Shown here: piece by piece, positions 47,701 to 59,484 of the stretch | Layout of the letters: each line of letters opens with the position of its first letter | How positions within the stretch are numbered: the stretch's first letter is position 1 | Assembly: GCA_025766275.1 (NCBI GenBank) | Contig: JAFKAC010000006.1 | Location: forward strand, 434,001 to 498,000 | Length of the DNA stretch: 64,000 bases | Source of the DNA: Lactarius indigo | Taxonomy: Eukaryota > Basidiomycota > Agaricomycetes > Russulales > Russulaceae | Reading direction: 5' to 3' | Position numbers and translations under genes: made by a program | The notes under the pieces: generated by a model | Told to the model about the DNA's origin: nothing | The model's database searches: none | Seen by the model: the letters and a program-made list of their open reading frames with translations, nothing else

Positions 47701-49641
47701 CACTTACGTTAACGAGGGTGACAGGGCAGACGATAAGAACTTTCCCAACGACTGGGCCCGCGCCTGCATATGGATTCTGCTCTGTATGATAGTTAGCAAC
47801 ACCGGATTATAAACGGGGCGACAACGTGCTTAGCAGTGTCCAGATGAGGGTAATCGTCTGAAACATTATCAATTGTAAAACCCCCAGACAAATTGACCAC
47901 ACGAACCTGGAGGGTTTTTCCCAATCCCCTATTGAATCACAATGCCCTCAATATTAGCGTAAGCGTAAGTCACAAGACGAGATACCGCACATTTCATCAG
48001 CAAGGATGCACCCTTGGCCCTCGTGCTTTCGGAGTCCCATGACACATTCATACATGAACTTGACACCTAAGTCTATGTGTGAATTATAGCCCCAGGCGCC
48101 TGATTGGGAAGCGAGCCGACCTTCTACCTGATGCGGTCTCAACCGGCGCGCCAGGATTGGATCTATGACCACGGGTACAATTGGTAAAGACCTGGAAGTT
48201 TTGTGAGAGCAAATGTCAGATCATAGAGAGAACCTCACTTTTTATTAAATTTATTTGAATGTTCTTCGTCAGGCGCTTGCATTACGACTGCCCCTTCGGC
48301 TCTAGGGTCATGCCCATGCCTGACCACTGAGATAAGCAAGAATGGAACCCGTCAGTCTAAGCTAGCACTCACATTGGATTATTTGCTCTGGGTTTCGGCA
48401 ATGGCTTTGCGTAGAATGTTGTTGGAGGGATGAATTTCACTCCCGATGAAGCTGAGTTCTTAATAGGTGATGCACTACCCCCTGTAGGACCAGCAGAGGG
48501 CTGGACGTCGACTATCTCTATGTCGTCTGATGGTTGATTCTCGTGCTCTTCTTCCATTCCTAGCAACGTCCCAGTAATTTTAGGGAATTCCGAGTGGGCT
48601 ATGCGAGAATCGAGCTCTATCTCCAACCCGCCTATGAATGTCTTCAGACCGCAAGTAAGGCGCAGGTTCTCGAAAGGCTTTCGTCCAAGACTGCCAAGTA
48701 GATATATCCCTTTTAGTCAAGTGGGAAAAATGCTTCCGCCTCACATTTTCCCGCGTTCAGAGACAAGGACTAAAGTTTTTCCTTGCCTAGTAACGTAGGC
48801 ATCCCCATCCCAAGTCTTATGCTTCTTGTGCTGCGGCCTTCTCCTGTGGAATGTGCTCGTCAACGTTGCTACGAAGGAGGTAAAGGTATTACCAATTAGC
48901 AGTCCAGTATGATTGTGCATTATCACCGCTTCCTGGTTGCTCCTTTGATGACGATGCTGTTGGCTCCGACAGTAAAGTGACGGGTTCTAACTCGATAACC
49001 TTTCTTTGAGAAACGGAGATCTTGGGCGCGGTTGGGGGGCGAACGGTAGATGGGTTCAGCGCTACCGGCCTCAGTGGGACAAATTGTCTTGAGAGAGAGA
49101 CGGAGTTTGTCAAAGGAGGTAATGGCGCATCGCTCATGTCACCGCGACCGAAACATGCTCCAGAAAGATACTCTGATGGTTGCATGGCGCGGTCAATCTC
49201 AAGTTCCTTGTTGCCCACAGTCAATTGGACGCCGCTCTCAAGCACATTGGAACCAATGTTCCCAGAGGTAAGCCTAGAATGCCAATATCAATTTCGGGGC
49301 ACAAAGCGGGAAACCAGATGCATACATGCGACCTTCCAGGTCCATGAGAGCGGCCTTTGGCTTGGTCACAACAAGGACCCCATCCCCCTCCCATGTCTTG
49401 TGTTTTTTTGCCTGAGGGGCTCTCCTTCATAACGGTCTATTCAAATTGTTTCTATGAGGGCCCTGAAGGACACATACCATTGAACCATCCAATATTGCGT
49501 GTGACCGCCCGATCCATTTGGAAACGCGGCAGCTGAGGCATGCCTTTTGCTGGTGGCAATTTCACTCTGCTCGGATTCATGCAATTTTCGTTTTAGAAGA
49601 CGAGAATTTTCGGATGGAAGGGGGCTCTGGAAAGACGGCAT
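44771..49641 (-). CDS. RDH54: RDH54/RAD54B-like SNF2 recombination translocase
   Basis: First exons: 49641-49478, 49424-49326, 49273-48893; more than 20 exons in total. The N-terminus holds two similar modules of DUF2439 type: YWMVQW, then [16 protein letters not shown]; and YWTANW, then [17 protein letters not shown]. The motor follows: [33 protein letters not shown] (motif I, split by an intron), [37 protein letters not shown] (motif II), [98 protein letters not shown] and [20 protein letters not shown]. The C-terminus has [15 protein letters not shown]. These proteins remodel Rad51/Dmc1 filaments in recombination. A GC..AG intron begins at 47829. Single extra bases appear at 46515-46517 and 46046-46048. 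Confidence 0.92.
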
Positions 49642-50991
49642 CGGGATTCTCACCCAGGCCCAGGGACAGTAAATGAGTTGCACAAGACACGATGCTTTGC
49701 CGACTCCATGACCGCGACGCGACGCGACACGTCCAGACAGTTACGTAACATTGTCTCACGCAGATATGTCATGTGCCTGCCTGAGTCTATTCATTCCGGC
49801 CGGCACATCTTCGATGCGAATGGCTCGACAGATTCTTGTCGCTGTTCGCGACCAAACAAATTTCCCTGTGAAAGCTAGTACCTCTTCTATGTGAATGGCC
49901 AGATCCAGGTGGGTCTCGCTTGAAGAGTCTGACCGCATTCCAGTGTAATATCCGCACAGCCGCCCAGCAACCTGGGGAACTTTTTTTCTCCAGTTGCAAA
50001 GAAATTCGGGTGGTTCCTCTTCTAGATGATTCTGACGTGCCATTTGCTACATTTGGTCGATCGTCGCGTCATAAGGAAACTCTGTACCAACTGGTTGCAC
50101 AACAAGGGATTGTTCCGAACGATAGCCGCTGCACATAACCCATTAGGAGGTTTCGGTGGATCGAGTACTCGCCTCAGTCGCCTGACCAGCTTCGAGGGTC
50201 AAGATAACAGATATTTTTGCACCCGTGCCCCGTAAAATGCACCCGGGCTTCTCTTTGGCGCCTGAACACCATATCATTGGAGTGCTATTGCCGTTTCACA
50301 TTTCATTCTTGACCATTGACGCCGCAAGATCACTAGCGTGACCGTGCAAGACACCAACCGTCCAGAATCGAACTGCCGCGTAGCGCTGGAGGTGCGACTA
50401 CTGTAGTTATCATGCGACTCCGCCCACATCAGCGCGGCCCTAGGGAATCCCCTCCATTTCGAGCGCCGGTCCATAAAAGGTGTTTAAATGAGCAGCTCCG
50501 CCCAGCGCTTATTAGTATTGTCGTTAAGGTTATTTGCCTTTGACACCACATGTCCCCATCTTGGCGCAAGGAGCCCTTTCACGAGGTCGGTGCACGCGTC
50601 AACTGCAACATCGAAAAGCGCTCAGCAACATGTTTGACAGTCGGAGCCCAGGAGCAGCTGCGGCCGCGGCGCGGGCAACCCAATACCTTTTTCATTACTG
50701 GACGTTATCTCTGTTTGCAAGCGCTCTGGCGAGGAATTCCGATAGTCGCAGGAGCGAAAATGGTCACGTAGGTCCGACAAACAGGAGTGCAACCCTGAGA
50801 TCTGTTTCCAATTCACGAATACACAGGTCGCATTGTGGAATTACATCTCCCTTCCCTTCGAACGGGCAGCTCACGTGGCTGTCCTTCAGCCGCTGAGGAA
50901 CGGGATGAGCCGGCGCCGGCGCCTTTACCAACAGAGTGGCCAAATTACTACTAGCAAACAACTTCGTCTTCTCTTTCCCCCCCATTCGCGA
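49642..50991. other. Gap of 1.35 kb without supported gene
   Basis: It lies upstream of the RDH54 gene and downstream of the amidohydrolase gene (both minus). A minus frame at about 49756-50120 gives fragments such as PEFLCNWRKKVPQV and AAAIVRNNPLLCNQLVQSFL that look protein-like but match no family I can name; they may be a worn gene or transposon fragment. The remaining frames are not convincing. Confidence 0.4.
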
Positions 50992-53643
50992 CTAGATGTG
51001 CCCATACACCGGGCGGCCATCGATCGCCGTGGCATGGACCTTGGTGCTGAGGATCTCGCCCTCTGGAATAGTCATGATGTTCTTCGACAGCACAACGAAG
51101 TCTGCGCGCTTCCCGGGTGTAATTGACCCCAGGGTGTTCTCACTAAATGATGCCCATGCGGGGTCCAGCGTCATTCCTGCAATGTTTTAGAAGTCTCGCC
51201 CGTTAAGGAGCCTGGAAAGTGCACTATACCTTTGAGCGCTTCTTCACGCGTTAGGCGCTGTTCGGGGAACCTGCGACAAGCACATGAGGTCATCGAAGGG
51301 ACTATCTAAGCTCGGTGACTTACCATCCCCCTGGGCCATGAGGAGATGTGCCGTCCGGCGCAAGTCGCGTGACGGCAGCAAAGAACCCGGACAAGGGATT
51401 CAGGTCTTCGACGGGTGCATCCGATCCGAGGGTAAAACGTGCACCGTGGTCAATGATATCGCGGAAAGCGTAAAGCGACTTGACACGTTCTGGACCCTGC
51501 GGAGGGTGAGCGGGGCAGGACATCTTTTGGTCACCGAGACTTACCAGTCGATCTTCGGCAAAGTACATGTCACTTATGCTGGCGTTGTCAACACGTTTAG
51601 CTACACGTGGTATTCGAAGCAACCTGATGACTCACGCATGCGTTGGCTGAACACTGGCGATAACTAGATTGTGCCTTGAGTCAACATCTGCCGGTGCATG
51701 AACAAGGTTGTTACATACCGCCGAGCTTTACGAGACGCTGCATATCTGATTGCGTGATAATCTGTGCATGTTCGAGACGGGGCCGGAGGGCAGTCACGTT
51801 GATGCCCTGGAGTGCAGACTCGAACGCATCGATAACGAGGGTGTTTGCTCTATCACCGACGGCATGGACATTCTGGAGACAACTCGTGAATATCGAAGAG
51901 AGGAAGGCGTGCACTACTTACCGTTTGCCAGCCGTCTCTCAAGAACTTATGAATAGTTGTGGTCAGAAGCTGTTGGTCGATTCTCATGAAGCCCCTTGTG
52001 CTGGGGTTGTCGGCATAGGCCTCGTGTAACTGACATGGCCGTAAGCCCAGAACCAAAGCCAGAACTCAATTGAACGTACAGCCGCTCCACCGGATCGTAA
52101 AGCGCCTGAAGAAATATTAACGCCTAATGGTCACGTAGCGAAGAGCACTTACCATCTCCGAAAATCTTGACGCTCCGAGCCGTGAACCGACCATTGGCAG
52201 CCCCGATAATCGGCTTGATCTGATCGCCCCAGTACTCAGCGTTTTCGTCGAAATGTGTCATGCCATAAATTCGGATCTGAATGGTCATCAGCAAAGGGAG
52301 CCACGGAACATTTTCATGAACGCACGGGGAACTTTTCTTGTTCGGCAAGCCTGACGGATTTCAGACGTCTGTAATCGGGTCATTGAATAGAAAATACTTA
52401 CGATTTGAAAAATTCCAGGGATCTCGGGTCAAAGCCGGCATCATGAATGGACGTAAGTCCAACTGAGACAGCGTCCTCTACAACCAACTGAAAACGCTTC
52501 TCAAGGTCCTTATGTGTGGGTGGAGGGACCGTGACAAGAAACTGGGCATTGTCAAGAAAGACGCCTATAAACGCAACTCAATGTCATCGACAAAGTGCAA
52601 ATTCGGAGTTACATTACCTGTAGGCTTGCCTGATACATCACGTACGATGACACCACCGTCGACGCTCTCTGGGAGAGGAGATATCTCCTCAAGGACTCTG
52701 GAATTCACCCAGATTGCGTGCCCGTCCTTGGACTCCAGTACGACCCGATGTTGTCTCACCAAGGGGTCAGAGTCCAAGTCTGCCTAATGGAAGCCCAGGT
52801 GCGAATGAATTATACGATGACAGAAAACAGAAAGCCGGCTCACTGCAGTCGGGAATTCCCGCTGTGCCCACTTCGTGTGGTCCCAACCCCATCCTTCGAC
52901 AATTTTCAGGGGGTCCATTTTGATATCTTCATCGGATGAGATGAACCGACGAACCAGGGCGGTGGCGGCTTAGACAGGCTAATTTAGAATCCAGCCGATC
53001 ACGAAGAAGTGGACACACACCTTTTGCGCTCCGAGCGCTTTCCAGGGGAATGAGCCGGCTTGCGCCGTATTCGAGCATGTGCGCATGCGAGTCTACGTGT
53101 AAGGATTTTGATTAGATGGTAATTACATACCAAGCAATCGTGTTGAGCGCTTACCACTTATTCCGGGAACAACTATTGATCCCGATTCGATGAACCTAGT
53201 TACTAGACGGGGTTTTGGATGTGCGCGCTTAATTGCAGCCTCAATCGCAAGAATGGATGACTCCCATCGGCGGTGCACTTCGTCTAATACGGGTTATGGT
53301 ATGCAAGAACGACATCATATGGCTACATACCTATGGCCCCGACATCCACGATGTAAGAGCCCTGAACAACCATGCATTGTGCGCGGGGATAATCAGGATC
53401 GACGGTGTATATATGAGCGCCGGAGCGAGAGCAGAGGGCATATGCATCGGGGAGAAGTGTAGGTTCCTGCCTACTGACGTAGGCGAGACAAAGTAATGAT
53501 AGAATTGCAGACGAGGTATAGAGTAGGCGTGTCAATAGATGCGTGCGAGGTGCCGACGCAGACGGGCGTGAATACCCGTCAGTGGCCTTTTGCGCAACAG
53601 GTTTGGGGGATGTTGAGTTGGAGCGGAAGCGCAGATCTGCCAT
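50992..53643 (-). CDS. Membrane-anchored amidohydrolase family 3 protein (YtcJ-like)
   Basis: Multi-exon gene. The start at 53643 opens MADLRFRSNSTSPKPVAQK, then a basic stretch and one transmembrane segment (LLTRLLYTSSAILSLLCLAY), so the catalytic domain is probably lumenal or extracellular. Domain blocks: VQGSYIVDVGAID, ESGSIVVPGISDSHAHM (HxH metal site), KIVEGWGWDHTKW, VVLESKDGHAIWVNSRVLEE, SVGLTSIHDAGFDPRS, ARSVKIFGDG, VHAVGDRANTLVIDAFE, RPRLEHAQII, ARFTLGSDAPVEDLNPLSGF, PEQRLTREEALKGMT and the C-terminal SITPGKRADFVVLSKN. Metal ligands HxH, H (VHAVGD), H (LEHAQ) and D (GSDAP) are present. The substrate is unknown; the family cleaves amide or imide bonds in varied compounds. No lesion was found. 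Confidence 0.88.
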
Positions 53644-54522
53644 GGCGAGGCGCGAGTGGGAAAAGGATGAGGGGGTGGGGTATGTGGAGGAAGGGGAGAG
53701 GCGAACCTGGTATTTATGCAAAAAAAAGTCTGAGAAATTGCTCCGTGTGGAAGGTTCAGGTTGCATTATTCCAGGCAGGCTCACCGGGGGGTCAATCCAA
53801 TGGAAAGGCGCCCAAAAGGCGCCGAGGAGAGTCGATGCTTAGCAGCCATCCTCGGACGACCCTATGCCGTGTCGCCGTGGGCGTCTGGGCAATAATGCCT
53901 GCGTGATTCCAGGGGGTAGGCCGTGATACTGGCCGAAATACTAACTGTCTCCTCGCATCGTGTCCGGAGAGCGGCTCATATCCGAGCAGAGTAACGCCAA
54001 CCTCGTCTCAAAGAAAAAAACATTGTCTCGTGTCAAATTTCTAGTAGCGTTACGTACTGCGCTTCTGAGTGTTGCATAGCGCCAACAAACCCTCAGCTGT
54101 TGCGGTGACCTCGCTACTCCCTTCCTGTGCTGATCCGAGGAGCAGACTGAGTTCGGAGGGCTATTAAATTGGCGAGTTACAGGTCATAACTTGGCGTACT
54201 TTGTAGCACCAGAGCCCTTACAGTAGAAGGAGCCATGGTATGATGAAAAGGCCTATATGGCGTGAATAGCAACTTGGTACCACCGGGATGTCTGAGAAGT
54301 TTTTCAAGGGAAAACAGAGGCACCACGGCGCTTAGAGTAGCAGTACGGCAAAACACGTGGCTGTTGGCGCGCTCACTGGGTCGCCTTGCGCCACGTCGGC
54401 CCTGTCCCCTCACATCTGCGCCGACCTGTCGCCACATCTCGCTTCTCACAACTCGGCCCTCAACGTCAACTCCGGCTTCGTTCTACCAGCACCATTACAC
54501 TTTCTCCCTCTCCTTCCTGTTT
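53644..54522. other. Divergent promoter region of amidohydrolase and HRD1
   Basis: About 880 bp between two divergent start codons. CT-rich sequence precedes the HRD1 start. Frames in this region have no recognisable domain. Confidence 0.45.
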
Positions 54523-57345
54523 ATGGCCGATTCTTTTCGTCCTAGATTACAATCTTTCGCTGGCTCGGTCCTCTCCCATCGCGTCTTCCTTTATAGCTTT
54601 GCTTCCACCCTCGCAGTATCAGCGACCGTCCTCAATGCCCTCCAAAATCAGAGCAACTTTTACTCCGTAGCCGTATACTTATCCAAAAGCGGCGCGAGCG
54701 TTCTGGTCACGCCCTTTCATATGCTTCTGTCTTTCGGCCATCTCATCCTCCTATACAGGTACTCGCTAACTTTGGCCTGCTCTTGGCTTTGATGTGCGGT
54801 CGCCTTGTTCAACAGATATTTTTTGGCTCATTGCGAGCGGTAGAAGTCGAGGTGGGCTTGCCTTTGTTTTCGGATGTGCTACGTCTGACCCCCTGCAAGA
54901 GACTTTATGACCGCATGTGGTTCTTCGTCACTGAGTCCCTCCTTGCATTCACCATCTTCAGAGACGAATTCGACATCCCTCTCGCAGTCATGTTTGGCTT
55001 TCTCTTGTTCGTCAAATCGTTCCACTGGCTCCTGGCCGACCGCATCGAATGGGTACAGTCAATTCTCGCAAATCACTCTACTGTGTATTCACTCTCTGCA
55101 GATGAACCAAATGCCTCATCCTGGTCCGACCACCTTGTTCCATATACGAATTAGCGGATTATTCTTCATGTTATGGGTTACGAACATCGTGATGTTGGCC
55201 TTTGCTGCGGAAAGTATTCTAACCAATGGAGTCGGAGTTATCATTCTATTTGCAAGCGAGGTTAGTGATATCAACCTACTCTATGTTTCACATTACAATC
55301 GTGCGCCTTCAGTATTCGATCCTCATGGCCAGCTTGATAAACTCGAAAGCCAAATATATACTTTCTGCTATCGAATTCCATCGTGCGGCATCCCGCGGGG
55401 GAGAGAATGCGCCACCATGGGAGGACAAAAGCATGTGGATCTTTTACGTCGATTTGATCACCGGTGTGTGCCCTCGTCCTGTTAGTTCGGACCCTTTCTA
55501 ACCCAAGCCGAAGATTTTCTCAAGCTGTCCACTTATCTTGGTTTCTTCGCGGTTATCGTCACATTTTACGGCGTGCCGTTGAATGTGGTTCGCGACGTGT
55601 ACGTGACAGCTAGGTCATTCATCACGCGTCTGCGCGACCTCATACGATACCGCACCGCAACCCGAAATATGGATGAGCGTTATCCGAATGCCACTCAAGA
55701 AGAGATGTCCGCTATGAGTGATCATACTTGCATTATCTGCCGTGAAGAAATGGTGCTCCCAGATCCGCCCCCTCGGGATCAAGCTGTCCCTCCAGGAACA
55801 CCGGCGCCTACGAGGGATGGTCCGAACATGACGCCAAAAAAACTTCCTTGTGGGCATATATTTCATTTCCATTGTCTTCGCTCGTGGCTTGAGCGGCAGC
55901 AAAGTTGTCCCACTTGGTCAGTCTACTTGGCAATGCGTGTTCAGCATTAATAGTTGACACGCTCATCTAGCCGCCGGCCTGTACTGGACACCACGCCATC
56001 ACCCGTGGCTGGAAGGGTAGGACAAGTAGATGCTCGTGGAGCAGCTGTTGTACCTCCAGGTGCAGCGCCCCCCTTTGGACCTGCGGCCGATGTTCCGCGG
56101 CCTCCTGCCGGGCACTTGGGTAACCTCTTCCGCAACATGCTCCGTCCCCCGCCACAGCCTGTACCACCTCCCGCACCCTACCCCCCGGTGCCACCTCAGC
56201 ATTTCCCAGTAGGCGGCCCCCCTCCACCACCTTACCAATGGGGTCCCGGGTTTGCCCATCCGCCAATGGGACAGCACTATGTGCCGCCTCCGCAGCTGCA
56301 ACCACCTCCAGTTTTTCAGGGCTATTACGGCCCAGGCGGAGTATGGCAGCCATGGGGGGACCGGCGGTGGCCAGATGCAGCAGCACAGCAGCAGCAGCGA
56401 CCAGTACAACAACATCAAGATGTATCCCACAGCGGTGCACGAGCCACCACAACGCCTACCCCCACCGCCACCGAAGAAGGCCAACCACCTTCCCAACCCG
56501 CGCCTTCTGATGGTGAGCGTTCGGGTCCTCAGGACCAAACTACGCCGTCAACACCACAGGAGGCCGCTGCGCTAGCTGCCTTGCGGAGATCTTCCGGCAC
56601 CCCAAGTTCTCAGCACCGCAAGGACTCTGCCACCATTTCGCAGCCCCACCAGACAACGCCAGGACCACCAACTGCGTCTGGGCCGTCTGTCCCACCAACC
56701 ACTGTCACAGAAGCCATCTCTCCTACTCCAGCCTCATCTACCCCTACCATTCCAACGTCTGGAACCCCACCGCCTACATCTACCTCCACATCTCCGAATA
56801 GGACGGTGAACGTACCTTCTCTGATCCCCATGTCCGTTGGCATGGCTTCCACTCAGCGCCCTAGCAGCACATTCCTTCCGACTCCCCCTGTTGTCTATCG
56901 CACTCTACCCTCGCGTCATGTGTCGCGTCCGTTGTCCGCACTCCCTCCAACGCTGACGGATGCTCAGCTTACCCAGTTGGATGTGCTTACCCGTGACGCA
57001 ATTGATGAGCGATTACGTGTGCTCGAGGGCGTTTCGCACGCCATGTATCGATGTGCTGAGGAGCTCACTCGCCTGCGGAGCGTCCTTCCGGTGGTATCTA
57101 CCGGGCCGGCCCCAACACCGACCCAGGTTCGATCAGAGCCAGGGCAACCAACAGCAACGCAGGTGGTGGCGGACGAGAGCGGAAATGTCCCAGATATTCC
57201 GTCCCTCGATTCCGATTCAGAATTAGACGCGCGTCCTTCAAATGCGAAACCAGGTACTGACGTTAGCGGCGCCAGTGGTGGCCCGGCAGGCGGGTCGGTT
57301 GAAGCAAACGGCGAAATCGTGGATACCCCTGGATCTACCGACTAA
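54523..57345 (+). CDS. HRD1: ERAD ubiquitin ligase HRD1 (synoviolin)
   Basis: Exons 54523-54705, 54759-54851, 54900-55052, 55102-55260, 55313-55463, 55514-55916 and 55971-57345, about 838 residues. The N-terminal half is multi-spanning: VLVLANFGLLLALMCGRLVQ, QIFFGSLRAVEVE, LYDRMWFFVTESLLAFTIFR and FHWLLADRIEW, then GGENAPPWEDKSMWIFYVDL. The RING-H2 follows: CIICREEMV, KLPCGHIFHFHCLRSWLERQ, SCPTCRRPV, with the last Cys formed across an intron. HRD1 forms the retrotranslocation channel and E3 ligase for misfolded ER proteins. The C-terminal 400 residues are Pro/Thr/Ser-rich, with a short helical block YRTLPSRHVSRPLSALPPTL to HAMYRCAEELTRLRSVLP that may bind partners. No lesion was found. Confidence 0.95.
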
Positions 57346-58407
57346 AGCGGCCTTTTACCAGACTCCAATTCATTTGCAACCCATGTCGTAAGACTTTATT
57401 ATCGCCCACACTGTGTCTGTAAATCATCCTTTTCGAGAGCGAATAATCGTTATATTCTGAGTGAGGTGGTAGGACTATAGGTGTGGGAGCGTGAAGCAAC
57501 CAATGTCTCTCAATACTTACGGATACTCTGAAATACGCAAATGCCCATCTGAGGATTTTGAAACAATGGGATACGGAATTGGACTGTAGAGAAGCGGCAT
57601 GGTCATACAAAGGCACCTCATGAATTCATGTTGGCTGATGATCGGACACGCGGCTGCGGGTTCTTGGCCAAAATACGACGTAAGGAAGGAGGCGCTGTGA
57701 ATGTCGGCACCTGCGAGCCGTCGGGGCCGACGCCCCGCGGTCTGCAGCCCAGGCAAGCACGGACACATACATCATAATTACTCCCATCTAGACAGGAACA
57801 ATAATTTTTTTTTTTTGACATTGACTCAAGAAGCCCCGTATGGCAAACTTCCGACAACGCCACATATAGGAGAAGCTTTGATGCGCGTTTCGGGTCGTGC
57901 AGTACCGAAGGGACTTGTTGTGGAATACTCCGATGTTACGCGAAAGGGGGCCGGGTGCAGAAAGTGCGAGCGCAGGGTTGGGTCTGGCGCCGGAAACTCA
58001 TCACATATCGAGCATCATTGCTCCTAGCAAATGGCTTCAGTCGCTTGATGTGTCAATCTATCACATAGGGTTGTTCGTGCAACACGATGCGTTAGTGACC
58101 GTTTATGATTTCGTGAATCTGAAGTCCTGGCGGCGTGCTCTGATGGCCGTTGTAAACCCGATGACCACAAGGGTCTCATGTGGAGTCGTAATGGTTCGAA
58201 GTCCATCTGTTTGACGGCGAATTCGCTTGATGTACAGTTGATGTGCAAGGAGATCTTCTCCCCAAGAAACTCTTTCACGCGAGGGAAAAGCGGGGCTTTG
58301 CTAATTGTGCGATATATATCTCTGAGAAAAACGTGTAGGGAGCGAATGCCGGCCCCCTGAGTAAAATTTGGGGTATAGTTTCAAATGGTAGACAACCGAG
58401 CGTCAAG
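57346..58407. other. Gap between convergent HRD1 and AIM41 genes
   Basis: About 1.06 kb with two convergent 3' ends. A poly-T tract lies at about 57806-57818. Short frames show no family signal. Confidence 0.4.
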
Positions 58408-59181
58408 TTATGACGAGAGCAAGGCCTCTGCTCTACGCTTGAGAAGATCTGGGTCTACGGAGGCCTTATCCACCCTGGAATAAAAGGCCTTGAATATTCT
58501 TCCGATTGACTTGCGCGGGTCATCTTGTGCCTTGGAAACCTGTTCAGTCATCACGTCCTGAAGGATGCGATCGACTTCCGCTTCAGGTAGAAGAGGGGGT
58601 AGAAATCTAGCAAGGAGATCTGCTTCTTGCTGTTCCTTCCCAGCAAGATCCGGGCGAGAAGCCTGGTTAAACTGAACGGCGGAATCGAGCTGCTCCGGGA
58701 GAAAGGGATGAGTAAAATGAATTTCCTGGAGAGTGTGAAAGGGCATACACGGCGAGCATAAGCCTTGCGAATGAGTAATGCAATGCCTGAGGAATCTATC
58801 TTTTTGCCATTTGAGACCTTGTCCGCAGAGTACACTTCTGATAGAACAGACTGAATATGATTGAACGGCGTGCAAGAGCTTCTCCTCAGTCCGTGAGTAT
58901 GACCTAGCCCTGGGTACGTACACGAATTGTTGTAGAGGTGAGAGAATCTCTGGTCTAGCATGCACCATTGTAAAATATGATTCGTGGTGTTGATACACAC
59001 TAAAGCGCAAACCTTTAATGAGGTCTTCAACTCATCCAAGAGGCGTGTGCGCAAGTCTATGCTGCCTGTATCAGTTGCGTCGACAAACAATTTGTGGCAT
59101 AAAATGTTCACCGGGGGACGCATTGGTCGACGAAAGGCGCGTCTGTCTCAAAAGCCAGAAAGGAACAGAACGAGTCAACAT
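58408..59181 (-). CDS. AIM41: AIM41/YqeY-like mitochondrial protein
   Basis: Exons 59181-59112, 59065-59013, 58954-58922 (33 nt), 58850-58749 and 58689-58408, about 179 residues. The N-terminus MLTRSVPFWLLRQTRLSST is a typical mitochondrial presequence. The YqeY/GatB-tail fold follows: LRTRLLDELKTSLKTRDSLT, STTIRSVLSEVYSADK, ALLIRKAYARR, AGKEQQEADLLARFLPPLL and EAEVDRILQDVM. YqeY domains resemble the tRNA-binding tail of GatB amidotransferase subunits, so a role in mitochondrial translation is often suggested; this is inference. The start is fixed by the presequence. Confidence 0.9.
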
Positions 59182-59484
59182 GGCGAGTGCCAGCAGGAAG
59201 AGTGACCCTAACCCCAAGGATGGGTCATAGCGGAAGAATTGGCCCACCAGGCGTCTGGGTAAGATCATCATCCATCCCATCAACCAGCACCTCTCGTCTT
59301 ACCACACCTTCATATCAAAAAAATTAAAATTTCAGCAGTTCGTGTAACTACTGAATTGAGCAATACATTTGGCAGCAGACACGGCACGGATAATACCGGA
59401 GTGCCATTAATTGCGAGTTCAAGTTCACGGTTCGTCCTAACCAACAAACGCATCAGAACTACCCACTTCTCTATCACATCACCT

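Noticed and set aside
49756..50120. Possible gene or transposon fragment upstream of RDH54
   Set aside because: Some protein-like segments exist on the minus strand but no family, start or exon chain could be supported.
50534..50985. Overlapping ORFs on both strands near 50.5-51 kb
   Set aside because: Composition and lack of conserved motifs suggest chance frames in the 3' region of the amidohydrolase gene.
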